Origin: Luteolibacter arcticus
Lineage (GTDB): Bacteria; Verrucomicrobiota; Verrucomicrobiia; Verrucomicrobiales; Akkermansiaceae
Length of the DNA: 64,000 bases
Reading direction: 5' to 3'
Assembly (NCBI RefSeq): GCF_025950235.1
Contig: NZ_JAPDDT010000004.1
Coordinates: 62,001 to 126,000, forward strand
The position numbers were made by a program, and so were the translations under genes. Position 1 is the stretch's first letter, and each line of letters opens with the position of its first letter. Below are positions 48,732 to 58,300 of the stretch, one piece after another. The notes beneath the pieces are model-generated. The model had not been told where the DNA came from. It did no database searches and saw only the letters and a list, made by a program, of their open reading frames with translations.

Positions 48732-49331
48732 GTAGGTGACATCCTCGACCGGCTGGGGCTTACCCATCAGTTCCTGCCGCAGCCGATTCAACCCTTGCTC
48801 ACCGAAATGAAACTCGCCGGGCGGGCAATGCCGGTGCTCATGATCGACGTTCACGGTCCCCAGAAGCAGCCTTTTGGCAAACTCACCGAGGCGCTTGATC
48901 AATTGCAGCCCGGCGAGATTTATCTGGCGAGTGGCGGCGACATGCGGTGTGCCTATTGGGGGGAAATCCTCACCGCTACCGCGCGGATGCGGGGCGCAGT
49001 GGGAGCGGTCATCAATGGCTTCCATCGCGACACTCCCCGCGTCCTCGAACAGGACTGGCCGGTCTTCAGCCGCGGCAGGTTCGCTCAGGATTCGGCCGTT
49101 CGAACGCAAGTTGCGGAGTACCGTTGTCCCATCGAAATAGGTCAGGTTCAGGTCGAGCCCGGGGACCTCGTCTTCGGAGATCTTGACGGAGTGGTGATCA
49201 TACCCCGTCGTGTGGAGGAAGTCCTCATCGTTGAGGCTCTCAAAAAGGCCGCGGGCGAGAACGTGGTGCGCAAGGAGATTGAGAACCACATGTCGAGCAC
49301 GGCTGCCTTTCAAAAGTACGGGATCCTCTAG
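48666..49331 (+). CDS. RraA-family protein (possible 2-keto-3-deoxy-sugar-acid aldolase)
   Basis: 221 residues from ATG 48666 ([20 protein letters not shown]); a start at 48585 inside the tandem duplication would add 27 residues that copy the N-terminus. RraA-fold signatures: [22 protein letters not shown], and the loop [20 protein letters not shown] with the conserved Arg-Asp pair that binds metal/oxaloacetate-type substrates in HMG/CHA aldolases; ending [20 protein letters not shown]. The family includes pyruvate-type class II aldolases as well as the RNase E inhibitor RraA. Next to mannonate dehydratase, an aldolase acting on 2-keto-3-deoxygluconate is attractive but unproven. It lies 61 bp upstream of uxuA and is probably in its operon. 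Confidence 0.75.
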   Translation: MTEWQSDSELFSLVKSRLYTPVVGDILDRLGLTHQFLPQPIQPLLTEMKLAGRAMPVLMIDVHGPQKQPFGKLTEALDQLQPGEIYLASGGDMRCAYWGEILTATARMRGAVGAVINGFHRDTPRVLEQDWPVFSRGRFAQDSAVRTQVAEYRCPIEIGQVQVEPGDLVFGDLDGVVIIPRRVEEVLIVEALKKAAGENVVRKEIENHMSSTAAFQKYGIL

Positions 49332-49391
49332 GCTTCCGCAGCAGGTTGATCCGCCCAAAGGTGCAGCCCCGCCGTTACCCGTTTGATCCTT

Positions 49392-50465
49392 ATGAAACTC
49401 GGATTCGGACTCTACCGACATCAGCTCGACGCGGATCATTTCCGCTTCGCCACGCAATGCGGGGCCTCCCACCTTGTCGTGCACTGGGTGGACTATTTCC
49501 GCTCTTCACGCGACAACCAACCGGGGGATCAACCGATTGGCAACGACTCCGGCTGGGGCTTGGCCGGCGATCCCGACAAACTCTGGTCGTTCGAGGAATT
49601 GTCGGCAGTGAAGGAGGAGGCCGCTTCCCACGGGCTGCAAATCGAAGCGATTGAGAATTTCGATCCTGCCCACTGGCACGACGTGTTGCTCGACGGTCCG
49701 AAGAAGCTCGAGCAGTTCGAAAAGCTCAAGACCATCATCCGCACCGTAGGGCGCGTGGGCATTCCGACCATCGGCTACAATTTCTCGATTGCCGGCGTGG
49801 CCGGTCGCATCAAGGGACCGACGGCACGAGGGGGCGCGGAAGCGGTGGGCATGGAGAATCCTTACGACACCCCGATCCCGAACGGCATGGTTTGGAACAT
49901 GGTGTACGATCGCCATGCACCGCCGGGCAATCTTCTAACCATCACTCCCGAAGAGCTGTGGCAACGTCATGGGGAATTCCTCGACGTCCTCATGCCGGTC
50001 GCGGAGGAAGCGGGGGTCACCCTTGCCCTGCATCCCGATGACCCGCCCACGCCAACGCTTCGCGGTCAGCCTCGGTTGGTCAACCAGCCGCACCTCTATC
50101 AGCGGGCGATTGATCGTCATTCCAGCACGCGCAACGCCTTGGAATTTTGCTTGGGAACGCTGGCCGAAATGACGGATGGAGACCTGTACGAGGCGGTCGA
50201 TAACTACAGCCGCCAGAACAGGGTGGCTTACGTTCATTTCCGCAATGTCCGCGGCAAGGTCCCGCACTACTGTGAAACGTTCGTGGACGAGGGCGACATC
50301 GACATGCTGCGGGTGCTCCGAATTCTCAAAGGGAACGGCTTTGAAGGAGTGTTGATTCCCGATCACGCACCGCAGATGACATGCGCCGCACCGTGGCACT
50401 CGGGAATGGCCTTTGCCTGTGGCTGGATGAAGGCGGCCCTGCAGAGCGTGGAGAACGACCGGTAG
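49392..50465 (+). CDS. uxuA: Mannonate dehydratase
   Basis: 357 residues from ATG 49392 (MKLGFGLYRHQLDADHF); a TTG at 49383 is less likely. TIM-barrel UxuA signatures: GYNFSIAGVAGRIKGPTARG, MVWNMVYD, the metal-site region LALHPDDPPTPTLRGQPRLV, AYVHFRNVRGKVPHYCETFV and the closing LIPDHAPQM. Converts D-mannonate to 2-keto-3-deoxy-D-gluconate in the cytoplasm, Fe/Mn dependent. Length fits the shorter (about 350) bacterial group. Co-directional with the RraA-family gene, convergent with the SDR gene. Together with the SDR and lactonase genes it suggests that mannonate is made here from mannose rather than from glucuronate, since no uxaC or classic uxuB is present. Confidence 0.92.
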   Translation: MKLGFGLYRHQLDADHFRFATQCGASHLVVHWVDYFRSSRDNQPGDQPIGNDSGWGLAGDPDKLWSFEELSAVKEEAASHGLQIEAIENFDPAHWHDVLLDGPKKLEQFEKLKTIIRTVGRVGIPTIGYNFSIAGVAGRIKGPTARGGAEAVGMENPYDTPIPNGMVWNMVYDRHAPPGNLLTITPEELWQRHGEFLDVLMPVAEEAGVTLALHPDDPPTPTLRGQPRLVNQPHLYQRAIDRHSSTRNALEFCLGTLAEMTDGDLYEAVDNYSRQNRVAYVHFRNVRGKVPHYCETFVDEGDIDMLRVLRILKGNGFEGVLIPDHAPQMTCAAPWHSGMAFACGWMKAALQSVENDR

Positions 50466-50506
50466 TCTCGCTTTATGCGGCAGCTCCTTCGGCACAATCG
50501 TCTGCC

Positions 50507-51274
50507 TCAGCCCAATTTCGGCAATCCCACGCCCGCGTCCACGCGGAGGGTGAAGCCATCCACCTCCTCGGCCAAGGAGGAGCAGAGGTAGAGGAAGGCA
50601 TTGGCGATGGCCCCGGGCGAGTTACGTTTGCCCAAGGGCGAAACGCGATCCACCCAAGCCCGATACTCCGGATTGTTATCGTAGACCAGCTTGGAACTGC
50701 CAGCCGCCACGTTACCGGGACTCACGCAATTCACGCGGATCTGATACTTGGCGTACTCGAGCGCAAGGTTCTTTGCGAACATTTCGAGCGCGGCCTTGGA
50801 CGCGACATAAGCGCTGATGCCCTCCATCGGAATTTGTGCCACATACGAGGATGTGAAGATGAGGTGCCCGACGCAGCCGCTCGTGCGCCAATGGGAAAGC
50901 ACGCTGCGGGCGAAATACGTTTGCGCCAGGAAGTTGAAGGCGACGATCCGGTCGAAATTCTCCTGGTCGCAAGTTTCAAAGGGAAACACGCCGGTGCCCC
51001 CGGCATGGCCCAGCGCAATGTTGATGCCGGGATACTGGACGAATGCCGAATCGACCGCGCGCGACACTTCGACGTGATCCGTCACATCCATTTGCAAATA
51101 AGGGGTCGAGGGAAGGCCCCAAGCTTCGAGGGTTTTCCTCGCGACGGCGTCCGGTTCGCGGTCGGTCACCACCACGGTGGCACCGGCGGCATCCAAGGCC
51201 TTGACGATGAATTCTGAAATGGGGCCCAAGCCCCCGGTGATGAGGATGGTTTTGTCGGAGAGGTCGAGGTGCAT
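50507..51274 (-). CDS. Short-chain dehydrogenase/reductase (candidate mannose or mannonate dehydrogenase)
   Basis: 255 residues, classical SDR size. Nucleotide-binding turn ILITGGLGPISEFIVKAL is atypical: the usual TGxxxGIG has Pro-Ile-Ser in place of Gly-Ile-Gly. The NNAG motif is replaced by LGHAGG. The catalytic Ser (FTSSYVAQ) and Tyr-x3-Lys (YVASK) are present, and the C-terminal FTLRVDAGVG is typical of the family. Acidic Asp after strand 2 (TDREPDAV) favours NAD. It is the last gene of the minus-strand run GH38-HupE-MFS-lactonase-SDR. The context fits oxidation of mannose to mannonolactone, or alternatively fructuronate-mannonate interconversion; the motif changes make the assignment less certain. 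Confidence 0.7.
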   Translation of the reverse strand: MHLDLSDKTILITGGLGPISEFIVKALDAAGATVVVTDREPDAVARKTLEAWGLPSTPYLQMDVTDHVEVSRAVDSAFVQYPGINIALGHAGGTGVFPFETCDQENFDRIVAFNFLAQTYFARSVLSHWRTSGCVGHLIFTSSYVAQIPMEGISAYVASKAALEMFAKNLALEYAKYQIRVNCVSPGNVAAGSSKLVYDNNPEYRAWVDRVSPLGKRNSPGAIANAFLYLCSSLAEEVDGFTLRVDAGVGLPKLG

Positions 51275-51304
51275 CGGGTGAAGAGCGTGTGGAGTGTGGA
51301 AAGC

Positions 51305-52336
51305 TCAAAACACGGCACAACATGGCGAGCCGCAGGGGAATACCGGACCGTGAGTGCCGGTAGGTTGGCCCGTGGCGGGATCGAGTTCAAACGGAACCAC
51401 CTCATGGGAGTCCTGGTTAACCGAAAGCAGCCAGCGGCCGGAGGGCGAGAGCGCGATGTCACGCGGCGTCTTCCCTCGCACTGAGAAGCTGCCGGCGAGC
51501 GCAAGATCCCCTAGGGTGTCCACGGCAAAACAAACCGCCGTGTCGCTGTGACGGTTGGAAACGAAAAGGGATTTGCCGGAGGGATGGAACTCGAGGGCCG
51601 CGCCTGCGGGTACGTCGGCGAAGGTTTCCGGCAGGGTCGCATGCACCGCGATCTCACGCCAATCCTCGCAGTTTCCCTCTAACACCCGCAACTTCGCATC
51701 CAATTCGCCAAGCACATAGAATCGAGGCAGCGCCGGATGAAATACCAGATGGCGCGGACCGGATCCGGGGGCGACCGCAATCGCCCGCGCTTCGCCCAGA
51801 TGCTTCCCGTCGAAGGCATGCAGCCAGACGCAGTCGCAACCTAGGTCGCACACCAGCACGTGCCGCCCATCCGGCGCGAACGCCGCTTGATGCGGATGGG
51901 ATTTCTCCTGCCGATCCAAATCGGAGCCGTGGCCTGGATAAACGATGTGCTGGTGTGCGGCGGCCACTTCGCCGCTTGCTCCAAGTGCATGGACGGTAAC
52001 GCCGCCGAGGTAATTCGACACAACGGCGGCTCGCCTGTTAGAGGAAAGCGCGATGTGACAGATGGCTCCGCCAAGCGTCGACTGGACGTGGCCGATCCGC
52101 GTGAAATCCTTCGAATCGAAAGCCGAAATTTCACCCGGCTCCAGGTAACGCTCGGAGGCGACCAGCAACGTTCCTCCCGCCCGGGTGAGCCAGATGGCAT
52201 TCTCCGCGTTGGAGCAAGAACTCACGCGGAAGATTTCACCGGTCTCCTCATTCAAGTCGCAAGCGGTGATCCCCTCTCCCGTGGCGTGGAACCAGGGGCC
52301 CGGGATGTTGAGCGAACCGATGAAGATGCGGGTCAT
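51305..52336 (-). CDS. Lactonase-family seven-bladed beta-propeller (YbhE/Pgl-like)
   Basis: 343 residues without signal peptide. Propeller-blade repeats are visible: MTRIFIGSLN, NAENAIWLTRAGGTLLVAS, CHIALSSNRRAAVVSNYLGG, HPHQAAFAPDGRHVLVCDLG, GPRHLVFHPALPRFYVLGE, LEFHPSGKSLFVSNRHSDT and PRDIALSPSGRWLLSVNQDS, with conserved His and the 'VSN.Y.G' and 'GPRH' motifs of the lactonase family that includes 6-phosphogluconolactonase and carboxymuconate cyclase. It would hydrolyse a sugar lactone in the cytoplasm; next to an SDR and mannonate dehydratase, mannonolactone is the likely substrate. It lies 30 bp after the SDR start on the same strand, in the middle of the operon. Confidence 0.8.
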   Translation of the reverse strand: MTRIFIGSLNIPGPWFHATGEGITACDLNEETGEIFRVSSCSNAENAIWLTRAGGTLLVASERYLEPGEISAFDSKDFTRIGHVQSTLGGAICHIALSSNRRAAVVSNYLGGVTVHALGASGEVAAAHQHIVYPGHGSDLDRQEKSHPHQAAFAPDGRHVLVCDLGCDCVWLHAFDGKHLGEARAIAVAPGSGPRHLVFHPALPRFYVLGELDAKLRVLEGNCEDWREIAVHATLPETFADVPAGAALEFHPSGKSLFVSNRHSDTAVCFAVDTLGDLALAGSFSVRGKTPRDIALSPSGRWLLSVNQDSHEVVPFELDPATGQPTGTHGPVFPCGSPCCAVF

Positions 52337-52366
52337 GGTCTGGCTGAAAGGAGGGAACGATGCCGG

Positions 52367-54019
52367 CTATTTCGCGAAGTAAGCTTCGATTTCTTCGAGC
52401 GTCTTGCCTTTGGTTTCGGGGAGGATGAATGCCGCGAACAGGAAGTAAACGAAGGTGCATACGAACCACACCCCCCACATCGCGGCGTAACCGAAGTTTC
52501 CGATGATGGGCAGGAACAACCAAGTGGTGAGAATGGTGACGCCCGCATTGCCCAGAACACCAAGCCCCATGCCGATGGAGCGTACGCGGGTGGGCAGAAG
52601 TTCCGAGGACATCAGCCACAGGCAAACGCCGGGGCCGAAGGCAAATCCGACGATGTAGAGGATGAGGCAGGCGAAGATGATTTGTCCGGTGGTTTCGGAA
52701 GGAGCCGGGCTGAATTTGGCGCGCAGGATTTCCAATTTGGCGTCGGGATGGGCGGCATCGGGCTTGAGGGCAAGCACCGGATCCTTGGCGTCACTGCGCA
52801 GCAGCAGCAAAGGCTGCTCCTTGCCGCCCCGCGTGTACTGCACGCTCACCTGCACCACGGGCGCATCAGATGCGGCAATCTCCTTCACCGGAATGACCAG
52901 CGCGTGTTCCTCGATCTGTTGCGTCAATGGTGCCGTCACATCGGTACGCCCGGCTTCCACTTTCCAATAGGTGATGACGCCGGTGCCCAGCGCGACCAAC
53001 ATGATGGCGGTGCCGATTTTGAGCAGCCACTTGCGCCCGAGGCGGTCGACGAGAAGGACGCCGAAGATGGTGGTGACGAAGTTCGCCACCGCCAGCCACA
53101 CGCCGGTGTGGGCGGCGGCGCCTTCGCTCAGGCCCGCCTGGTTGAGCATGACCACGGGGAAGGTGAACACGGCGCAAATCCCGGTGGCTTGGTTGATAGC
53201 CAGCAGGGTGATGGCCAAGGCCAACGGCCAAAGGTAGCGCTTTTGGAGAATTTGATCGGAGCCACCGGCCTTGGCAGTGTGGGCGGTGGCCGCCAGTTCT
53301 TCCATCTCACGCAGTTCCAGCCGCGCCTGGGCCGCGTCACGGCCCTTCAAGAGGACGGCCAAGGCCTTGTCCGCTTGCCCGTGGCGGAACAGCCAGCGTG
53401 GCGACTCCGGCACCACGAAAGCCGCCACCACGAAGACCACGGCCGGCCACGCCGACGAAAGGAACATCTGGCGCCAGGCGTGATCCTGGGCGGACAGGAT
53501 TTTGGCGGCGTCGCCGGCGGCGGCTTGCACGGCGTCATCCACCCCTGACTGATACCAAGCCCCGGCGGCCATCGCCACGGCGATACCCAGGGTGATGCAC
53601 AATTGAAACATGGTCGAACTGATTCCGCGCACCTTAGCCGGCGCGCACTCGCTCATGAACACCGGCACCACCACGGCAATCATGCCGGCGCTCAAGCCCT
53701 GCAGGGTGCGTCCGGCAAACAGCATCCAGAAACCGGCGGAAAGCACGATGATCCCCACGCTGGCCACAAACAGGAACGCAGCCAGAATCATGGTTTTCTT
53801 GCGCCCGATCAGGTCCGAAAGACCGCCGCCGATCACCGACGAGGCCAGCGCACCGATCATGATGGCCGACGCCAGCATTCCCACCTCGGCCTCACTCAGG
53901 CGAACGCACTTGTCGAGGTAGAGCAATGCCGACGAAATGATCCCCAGATCATAGCCATAAAGGAGGCCGCCCAAGGAGGCGATGGCGACGAGGAGGAAGG
54001 TGTAGGTTTTGTTTTGCAT
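52367..54019 (-). CDS. Sugar-porter family MFS transporter with an unusual periplasmic insert
   Basis: 550 residues, about 80-90 longer than the 24.2-kb relative. Family marks: GGLLYGYDLGIISSALLYLD, the cytoplasmic GRKKTMI loop, VVPESPRWLFRHGQADKALA, VDRLGRKWLLKIG and the C-terminal LPETKGKTLEEIEAYFAK. After the ninth helix (ALGTGVITYWKVEAG) a ~95-residue hydrophilic insert follows (VSVQYTRGGKEQPLLLLRSD) before the next helix; by the usual N-in topology it would lie in the periplasm. It is transcribed between the HupE-like gene and the lactonase gene, so it probably imports mannose or short mannosides released by GH38. The insert may capture substrate or contact the GH38 or HupE partner; that is speculation. 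Confidence 0.88.
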   Translation of the reverse strand: MQNKTYTFLLVAIASLGGLLYGYDLGIISSALLYLDKCVRLSEAEVGMLASAIMIGALASSVIGGGLSDLIGRKKTMILAAFLFVASVGIIVLSAGFWMLFAGRTLQGLSAGMIAVVVPVFMSECAPAKVRGISSTMFQLCITLGIAVAMAAGAWYQSGVDDAVQAAAGDAAKILSAQDHAWRQMFLSSAWPAVVFVVAAFVVPESPRWLFRHGQADKALAVLLKGRDAAQARLELREMEELAATAHTAKAGGSDQILQKRYLWPLALAITLLAINQATGICAVFTFPVVMLNQAGLSEGAAAHTGVWLAVANFVTTIFGVLLVDRLGRKWLLKIGTAIMLVALGTGVITYWKVEAGRTDVTAPLTQQIEEHALVIPVKEIAASDAPVVQVSVQYTRGGKEQPLLLLRSDAKDPVLALKPDAAHPDAKLEILRAKFSPAPSETTGQIIFACLILYIVGFAFGPGVCLWLMSSELLPTRVRSIGMGLGVLGNAGVTILTTWLFLPIIGNFGYAAMWGVWFVCTFVYFLFAAFILPETKGKTLEEIEAYFAK

Positions 54020-54097
54020 GCGGGCTTTCAGGAAATGTCGGGGCAGAGAACCTGCGTGCGGACTTGGCGGAAGCCGTTGGGAACGGAGCCGAGGGGG

Positions 54098-55276
54098 TCA
54101 GGGCAAGGTTGCGGGCGTGGATTGCGCAGCGACGACCGCTGCGCCGGTGGGGGCTTTCGCCATCGCTCGATCGACGGCCCAATAGAGTGCGATCAAAGCG
54201 ATGACCGTACTGGCCGGCATCACGACGGCTTTCCGGTACCAAGCCTTTTTCCAGAACCATGCGGTCAGGAGCAGACCGGTGATCACGATGAGCAATTGCG
54301 CGAATTCGATTCCGACATTGGCGCAAAACACGGCAGGGAGAAACAGGTGACGGGGCCAATCCACTTCCGAGAGTGCTCCGGCAAAGCCGAGTCCATGAAC
54401 CAGCCCGAACACCGTGACAATCGCAAGCCGGCGACCGAACGGGCGCTTGGCGTCGGGTAGAAGGTTTTCCACCGCCACGAAGGCGATGCTGGCGGCGATG
54501 CCGATCTCCACCCAGTGGGCGACCGCCTCCGGGAAGCGGACGAGGCCAGCCATGGTGAACAACAGGGTGACGCAGTGGGCTACGGTGAAGGCCGTGACCT
54601 GCCACAGGATTTCCTTGAACCTCCGCGACCCGAGATAGACGCCGAGAATGAACAGCAAGTGGTCGGTGCCTTCTGGAATGATGTGGCGGAAGCCAATCCA
54701 AAAGCAATCGGTCAGCAACCGGACGGTGGCGGGTGGCGGGGAGACGGCTTCCAATGCGGGGGAACTCAGCGCCCCGGCGATTTCCGCGGGAGCAGGGTCG
54801 AGGTCGGTCTCGATCACCAGGAAGGAAACCGGTATGTCGAACTCGCCGATGCGATACCGGGAGTTCTTGATTTCCGGAATGATCGAATCGTCGCCGCGGG
54901 CTTCCAAGAACATCGCGACTCTCTGCGGCAACTCCATTTCGGGAGTGATGGGGACGCCTCCTTCGAGTGACGGGATGTGCAGACTCAAGCCGGACAGCCG
55001 GGTTTGGTTTTGCTCCAGGATGGTGCCGGCCGACAAAATGGCGGCCAGCGGGGCGCGCACCCGCGCGAGGTCGGCTCCCGTTCGAATGGAGTATGGAGCC
55101 ACACCGGAAAGCATCTCAATCTGATCCAAGGCCAACTCCAACTTTACCCGCCAGGTTCCCGGCATGGATTTCTCGATCCTCGCTTCGAACACATCCAATC
55201 CATGAGCATGGCCGGCGGACGAGGTGGCGCCCCACGCGAGGATCGCCAGGGCGACTTGAAGGAGGATGCGTTTCAT
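54098..55276 (-). CDS. HupE/UreJ-like membrane protein with periplasmic domain (second copy)
   Basis: 392 residues, signal peptide ILLQVALAILAWGATSSAGH-A, mature start AHGLDVFEARIEK. About 190 extracytoplasmic residues are followed by the HupE/UreJ-like helices: HIIPEGTDHLLFILGVYLGS, AFTVAHCVTLLFT, AVENLLPDAK and VFGLVHGLGFAGALSEV, then LTAWFWKKAWYRKAVVMPAS. The helices align well with the protein at 42.4 kb (for example RKAVVMPASTVIA versus RRAIVLPASVVIA), the ectodomains poorly. It starts 38 bp after the GH38 gene stop on the same strand. Likely an inner-membrane divalent-metal permease or delivery factor; the substrate is inferred from the family only. Confidence 0.75.
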   Translation of the reverse strand: MKRILLQVALAILAWGATSSAGHAHGLDVFEARIEKSMPGTWRVKLELALDQIEMLSGVAPYSIRTGADLARVRAPLAAILSAGTILEQNQTRLSGLSLHIPSLEGGVPITPEMELPQRVAMFLEARGDDSIIPEIKNSRYRIGEFDIPVSFLVIETDLDPAPAEIAGALSSPALEAVSPPPATVRLLTDCFWIGFRHIIPEGTDHLLFILGVYLGSRRFKEILWQVTAFTVAHCVTLLFTMAGLVRFPEAVAHWVEIGIAASIAFVAVENLLPDAKRPFGRRLAIVTVFGLVHGLGFAGALSEVDWPRHLFLPAVFCANVGIEFAQLLIVITGLLLTAWFWKKAWYRKAVVMPASTVIALIALYWAVDRAMAKAPTGAAVVAAQSTPATLP

Positions 55277-55313
55277 AGGGCCGGGTGCATGGCGGGGTTC
55301 CCCCCTTCCGACA

Positions 55314-58300
55314 TCACCACTTCACCCGCAGCGTGACGAACCCGTTGCCCGGCACGGTGACCGTTGTGCCCACCTCTTCGCCCGGTTCTTCATCCAGCGT
55401 GCACAGCCGCACCGAATCGGGCGCGCGGTCGGGCCACACCAATCTCACGATTTCGTCCTTCTCCGAAACCGAGCGCAAGCGGAGGATCGTGTCCTTGCCG
55501 TCCGTGCTGCCCTTGAGGATGGCGATGGTGATGGAGGGCGATCCCTCCAGCGCGACCACGGGTTTAGTGACCGGGTTGCTCTGGGCGGGCGTGGCGACCA
55601 GGGGTTGCGCCTGTTCCACGCCGAAGCGGTTGGCCACCGCTGCGTCGTAGCCGGTGGCGTGCGGCATCACACGGTAGCGGAAGGGAATCAGTCCTTCCTG
55701 GGTCAGCGGGAAATTGGTGTGCCAATGGTTGTTGAGCGCCCAGGAATAGATGGTCGAGCTGGGCTGAAGATTGCGAATCCAATGCGGCGAACCGGTGGCG
55801 GCACCGATGATGTTGGCGGTCATGCCGCCGACTTCGAAGGTGGACGCGTCCAGCGAGGCCCAGGTGACACCGCATTGATCGTTGGACACATCCAACCAGC
55901 GTTGGAAGGCGATCCAGTTGCGGTTGGCTTCGGGCATTTGGTCGGCATCCACGCGCATCACGCCCCAGGGGATGTCGGCGCGAATCTCGCGATTCGGGAC
56001 GGCGAAGGCAAAGCCGAAGTGGATGCCTTCCTTCGCGGCCACGGCCAACTTGTCCACGACATTGGAGCATTCGAGCCAGGGTTGGCCGGCAACGAGTCGC
56101 ACCGCGCGCGACACCGACTTGCAGCCGGGGGCGACGGAGTCCACCTGCCATTCGACCACCAGCGGGCCGTTCTCTTTGACGCTGACTTTGATTTCGGTGT
56201 CGGGCTTGCCGTCGGCACTTCCTCCTGGCAACTGGCGGAAGGCGTTGAGGCCGCCGTCCTGCGCGGGGTTCACGAACTCATGAGGGTTGCCAGCGCAAAG
56301 CAGGCTTTTGATGTTGCCGGTGGCCGGGTCGAGGGTCGCCGTCAGAACGCCGTTGGAAGCGCTGTCTCCCTTGAGCGCGGCGGGCACCGGCGGCGGCGTG
56401 GCTTGGCCGGATTGCACGCGATAGGCTTTGCTCCCCAAGGCGGGGATGTTGGAAGCCAAGAAGGCCAGTTCGCCGGTGGAAAGCCGTTGAGAGGGCACGG
56501 CGGCTCCCGCGTCATCAATGACGCGATCCCCCGCTTTGGAGGCTTCGGCGGAAAGCGTCACCAACCCGCCGCGGTTCCACGACAGGGTGTTCATCACGGC
56601 CACGGACGGACCGGCGGGAACCTGTTCCGCAGACTGCTTCAAGAGCGCGATGCTGGTGTCCTGCGCCGCTTGAAAATAGGACTTCTTTACCTTCCAAATG
56701 GCTTCCTGGAAATAGGGATGATTGGGATCGGCATAGCACCACGTGTGCTCGGACCCGAGGAGGATGTTGCGCCATGAGGCTTCGACCTCCGCACGCGGCG
56801 CGGGCTTGGTCGGATTGAGCATCGAAGCCAGCGTGTCGGCTTGGATCAAGCGTTCCTTGGCAACCCGGTTCATGCCGGTGAACTTGGCGGCGGTGCCCAA
56901 GCCGTCCGTCCAGTATTCGGTGTAGTCCCCCCTGACCACCGGCAATTGGTCGCCGTATTTCTCATCAAAGGCCGACATGATGTCGTGGGCGCTGGAGATC
57001 GCCAGTTTGGGGTAGGCATATTCCTCGTTCCACATCCGCACGGCTTCGGGCAGGTCTTCATCTAGCGGCGTGTTGTCTGCCATGGCCCACGACATGGCAA
57101 AAAGGTCGTAGGGATACTTGTCGCCCCAGCTCTCCAAGGCTTTCAGGGTTCCGAGCAAATAGCCGTCGAGGAAGTTGGCGCGCGGGTTGGCAGTCTTGAT
57201 GGTTTGAGGGATGTCGTCCGGATTCACGACGCCCATCCAGCTTTGATAGTGGCCCATCCCCTTGGCTTTGAAGCCCGGCGTGTAATCGCCCGGCTGGTAG
57301 AACAGCACCTTGGATTTTCCGTCGGGGCCGACCCACCAGAACGGGCGGTGGGAAAGTCCCGGAGCAAGTCCCGTGCGATCGATGCCGTTGAACAGGCAGA
57401 ACGCATACTTGATGCCCGACTGGTTCAGCACAGGCAGCAAACCCCAGGAAACGCCCGGCACATCCACCTGCACGAAGGTGTCCACCGTGGCACCGGTCTT
57501 CTTCTGAAGCTGGCGGGCATCATGCAGCAGATGGAACATCTCCTCGTCGGCGCACACGCTGGTGTTCACATTGACATAACCGGCATCGAGGACCATGCGA
57601 CCTTGGCGAATCGCCGTGTAAACTTCTTCCTTTTGCTTCGCGGTGGCGGTGCTGAGGTAACGCTCCACCGGCCAGATCACTTCCGGATTCCACTTGTAGC
57701 GCAGGCCTTCGGGGCGCTTGGCAGTTGCATTGGCGATGCGGATGCCGTTGACGACATTGCGCTTGTGGATGATCTCCACGTTTTCATGGGTATTGGTGTA
57801 GCCGATGTCCACGTGAGAGTGAGGATAGACGAACACGGTCCATTGACGTTGGGCGGGAACCAAAAAGGGCTTGCTGCTTTGCACCTTGGCTCCTTGGCGC
57901 AAGGTGACGCTGACTTCCGCCGCCTTGTCCACGCCCACGCCTTTGGGCAGCAGCAGGGAATAGTATCCCAAACCTTTGACGTTCTCGGGCAAATCCTGGG
58001 TTTCTACGGTTTGGCCGTCCACCGTGACCTCCAGTTTGGCCCGGCCGTAAAGACGGGTTCCTGTGAAGCCTAAGCGCACTTCACGCCCGGCTTCGCCATC
58101 GGGACGGTGGCGGTAAAACGGCTGGACGGTGGCCGCCATGTCAGTGGGGAAAGGCAGGGCATCGGCGGCGACCTCACGGGTGTTGGTGAACTGAACTTCG
58201 GACAGGCCATACACATTGCCGCCGTAGTTGCTCTTGGCCGCGAGGATCACGCCGGTAAGAGCCTTCCCACCGGTTTTAAGCGGAAACACTTGGGCTTCTT

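Noticed and set aside
48570-49484. 304-residue minus-strand frame opposite the RraA gene
   Set aside because: Its repeated segments merely mirror the 81-bp tandem duplication of the real plus-strand gene.
51860-53548. 562-residue plus-strand frame spanning the lactonase and MFS genes
   Set aside because: It crosses two well-supported minus-strand genes and is compositionally biased (His/Gly/Asp/Glu-rich), typical of a shadow.
55266-56777. 503-residue plus-strand frame opposite GH38 paralogue 3
   Set aside because: Antisense of conserved GH38 coding sequence; no independent evidence of expression.
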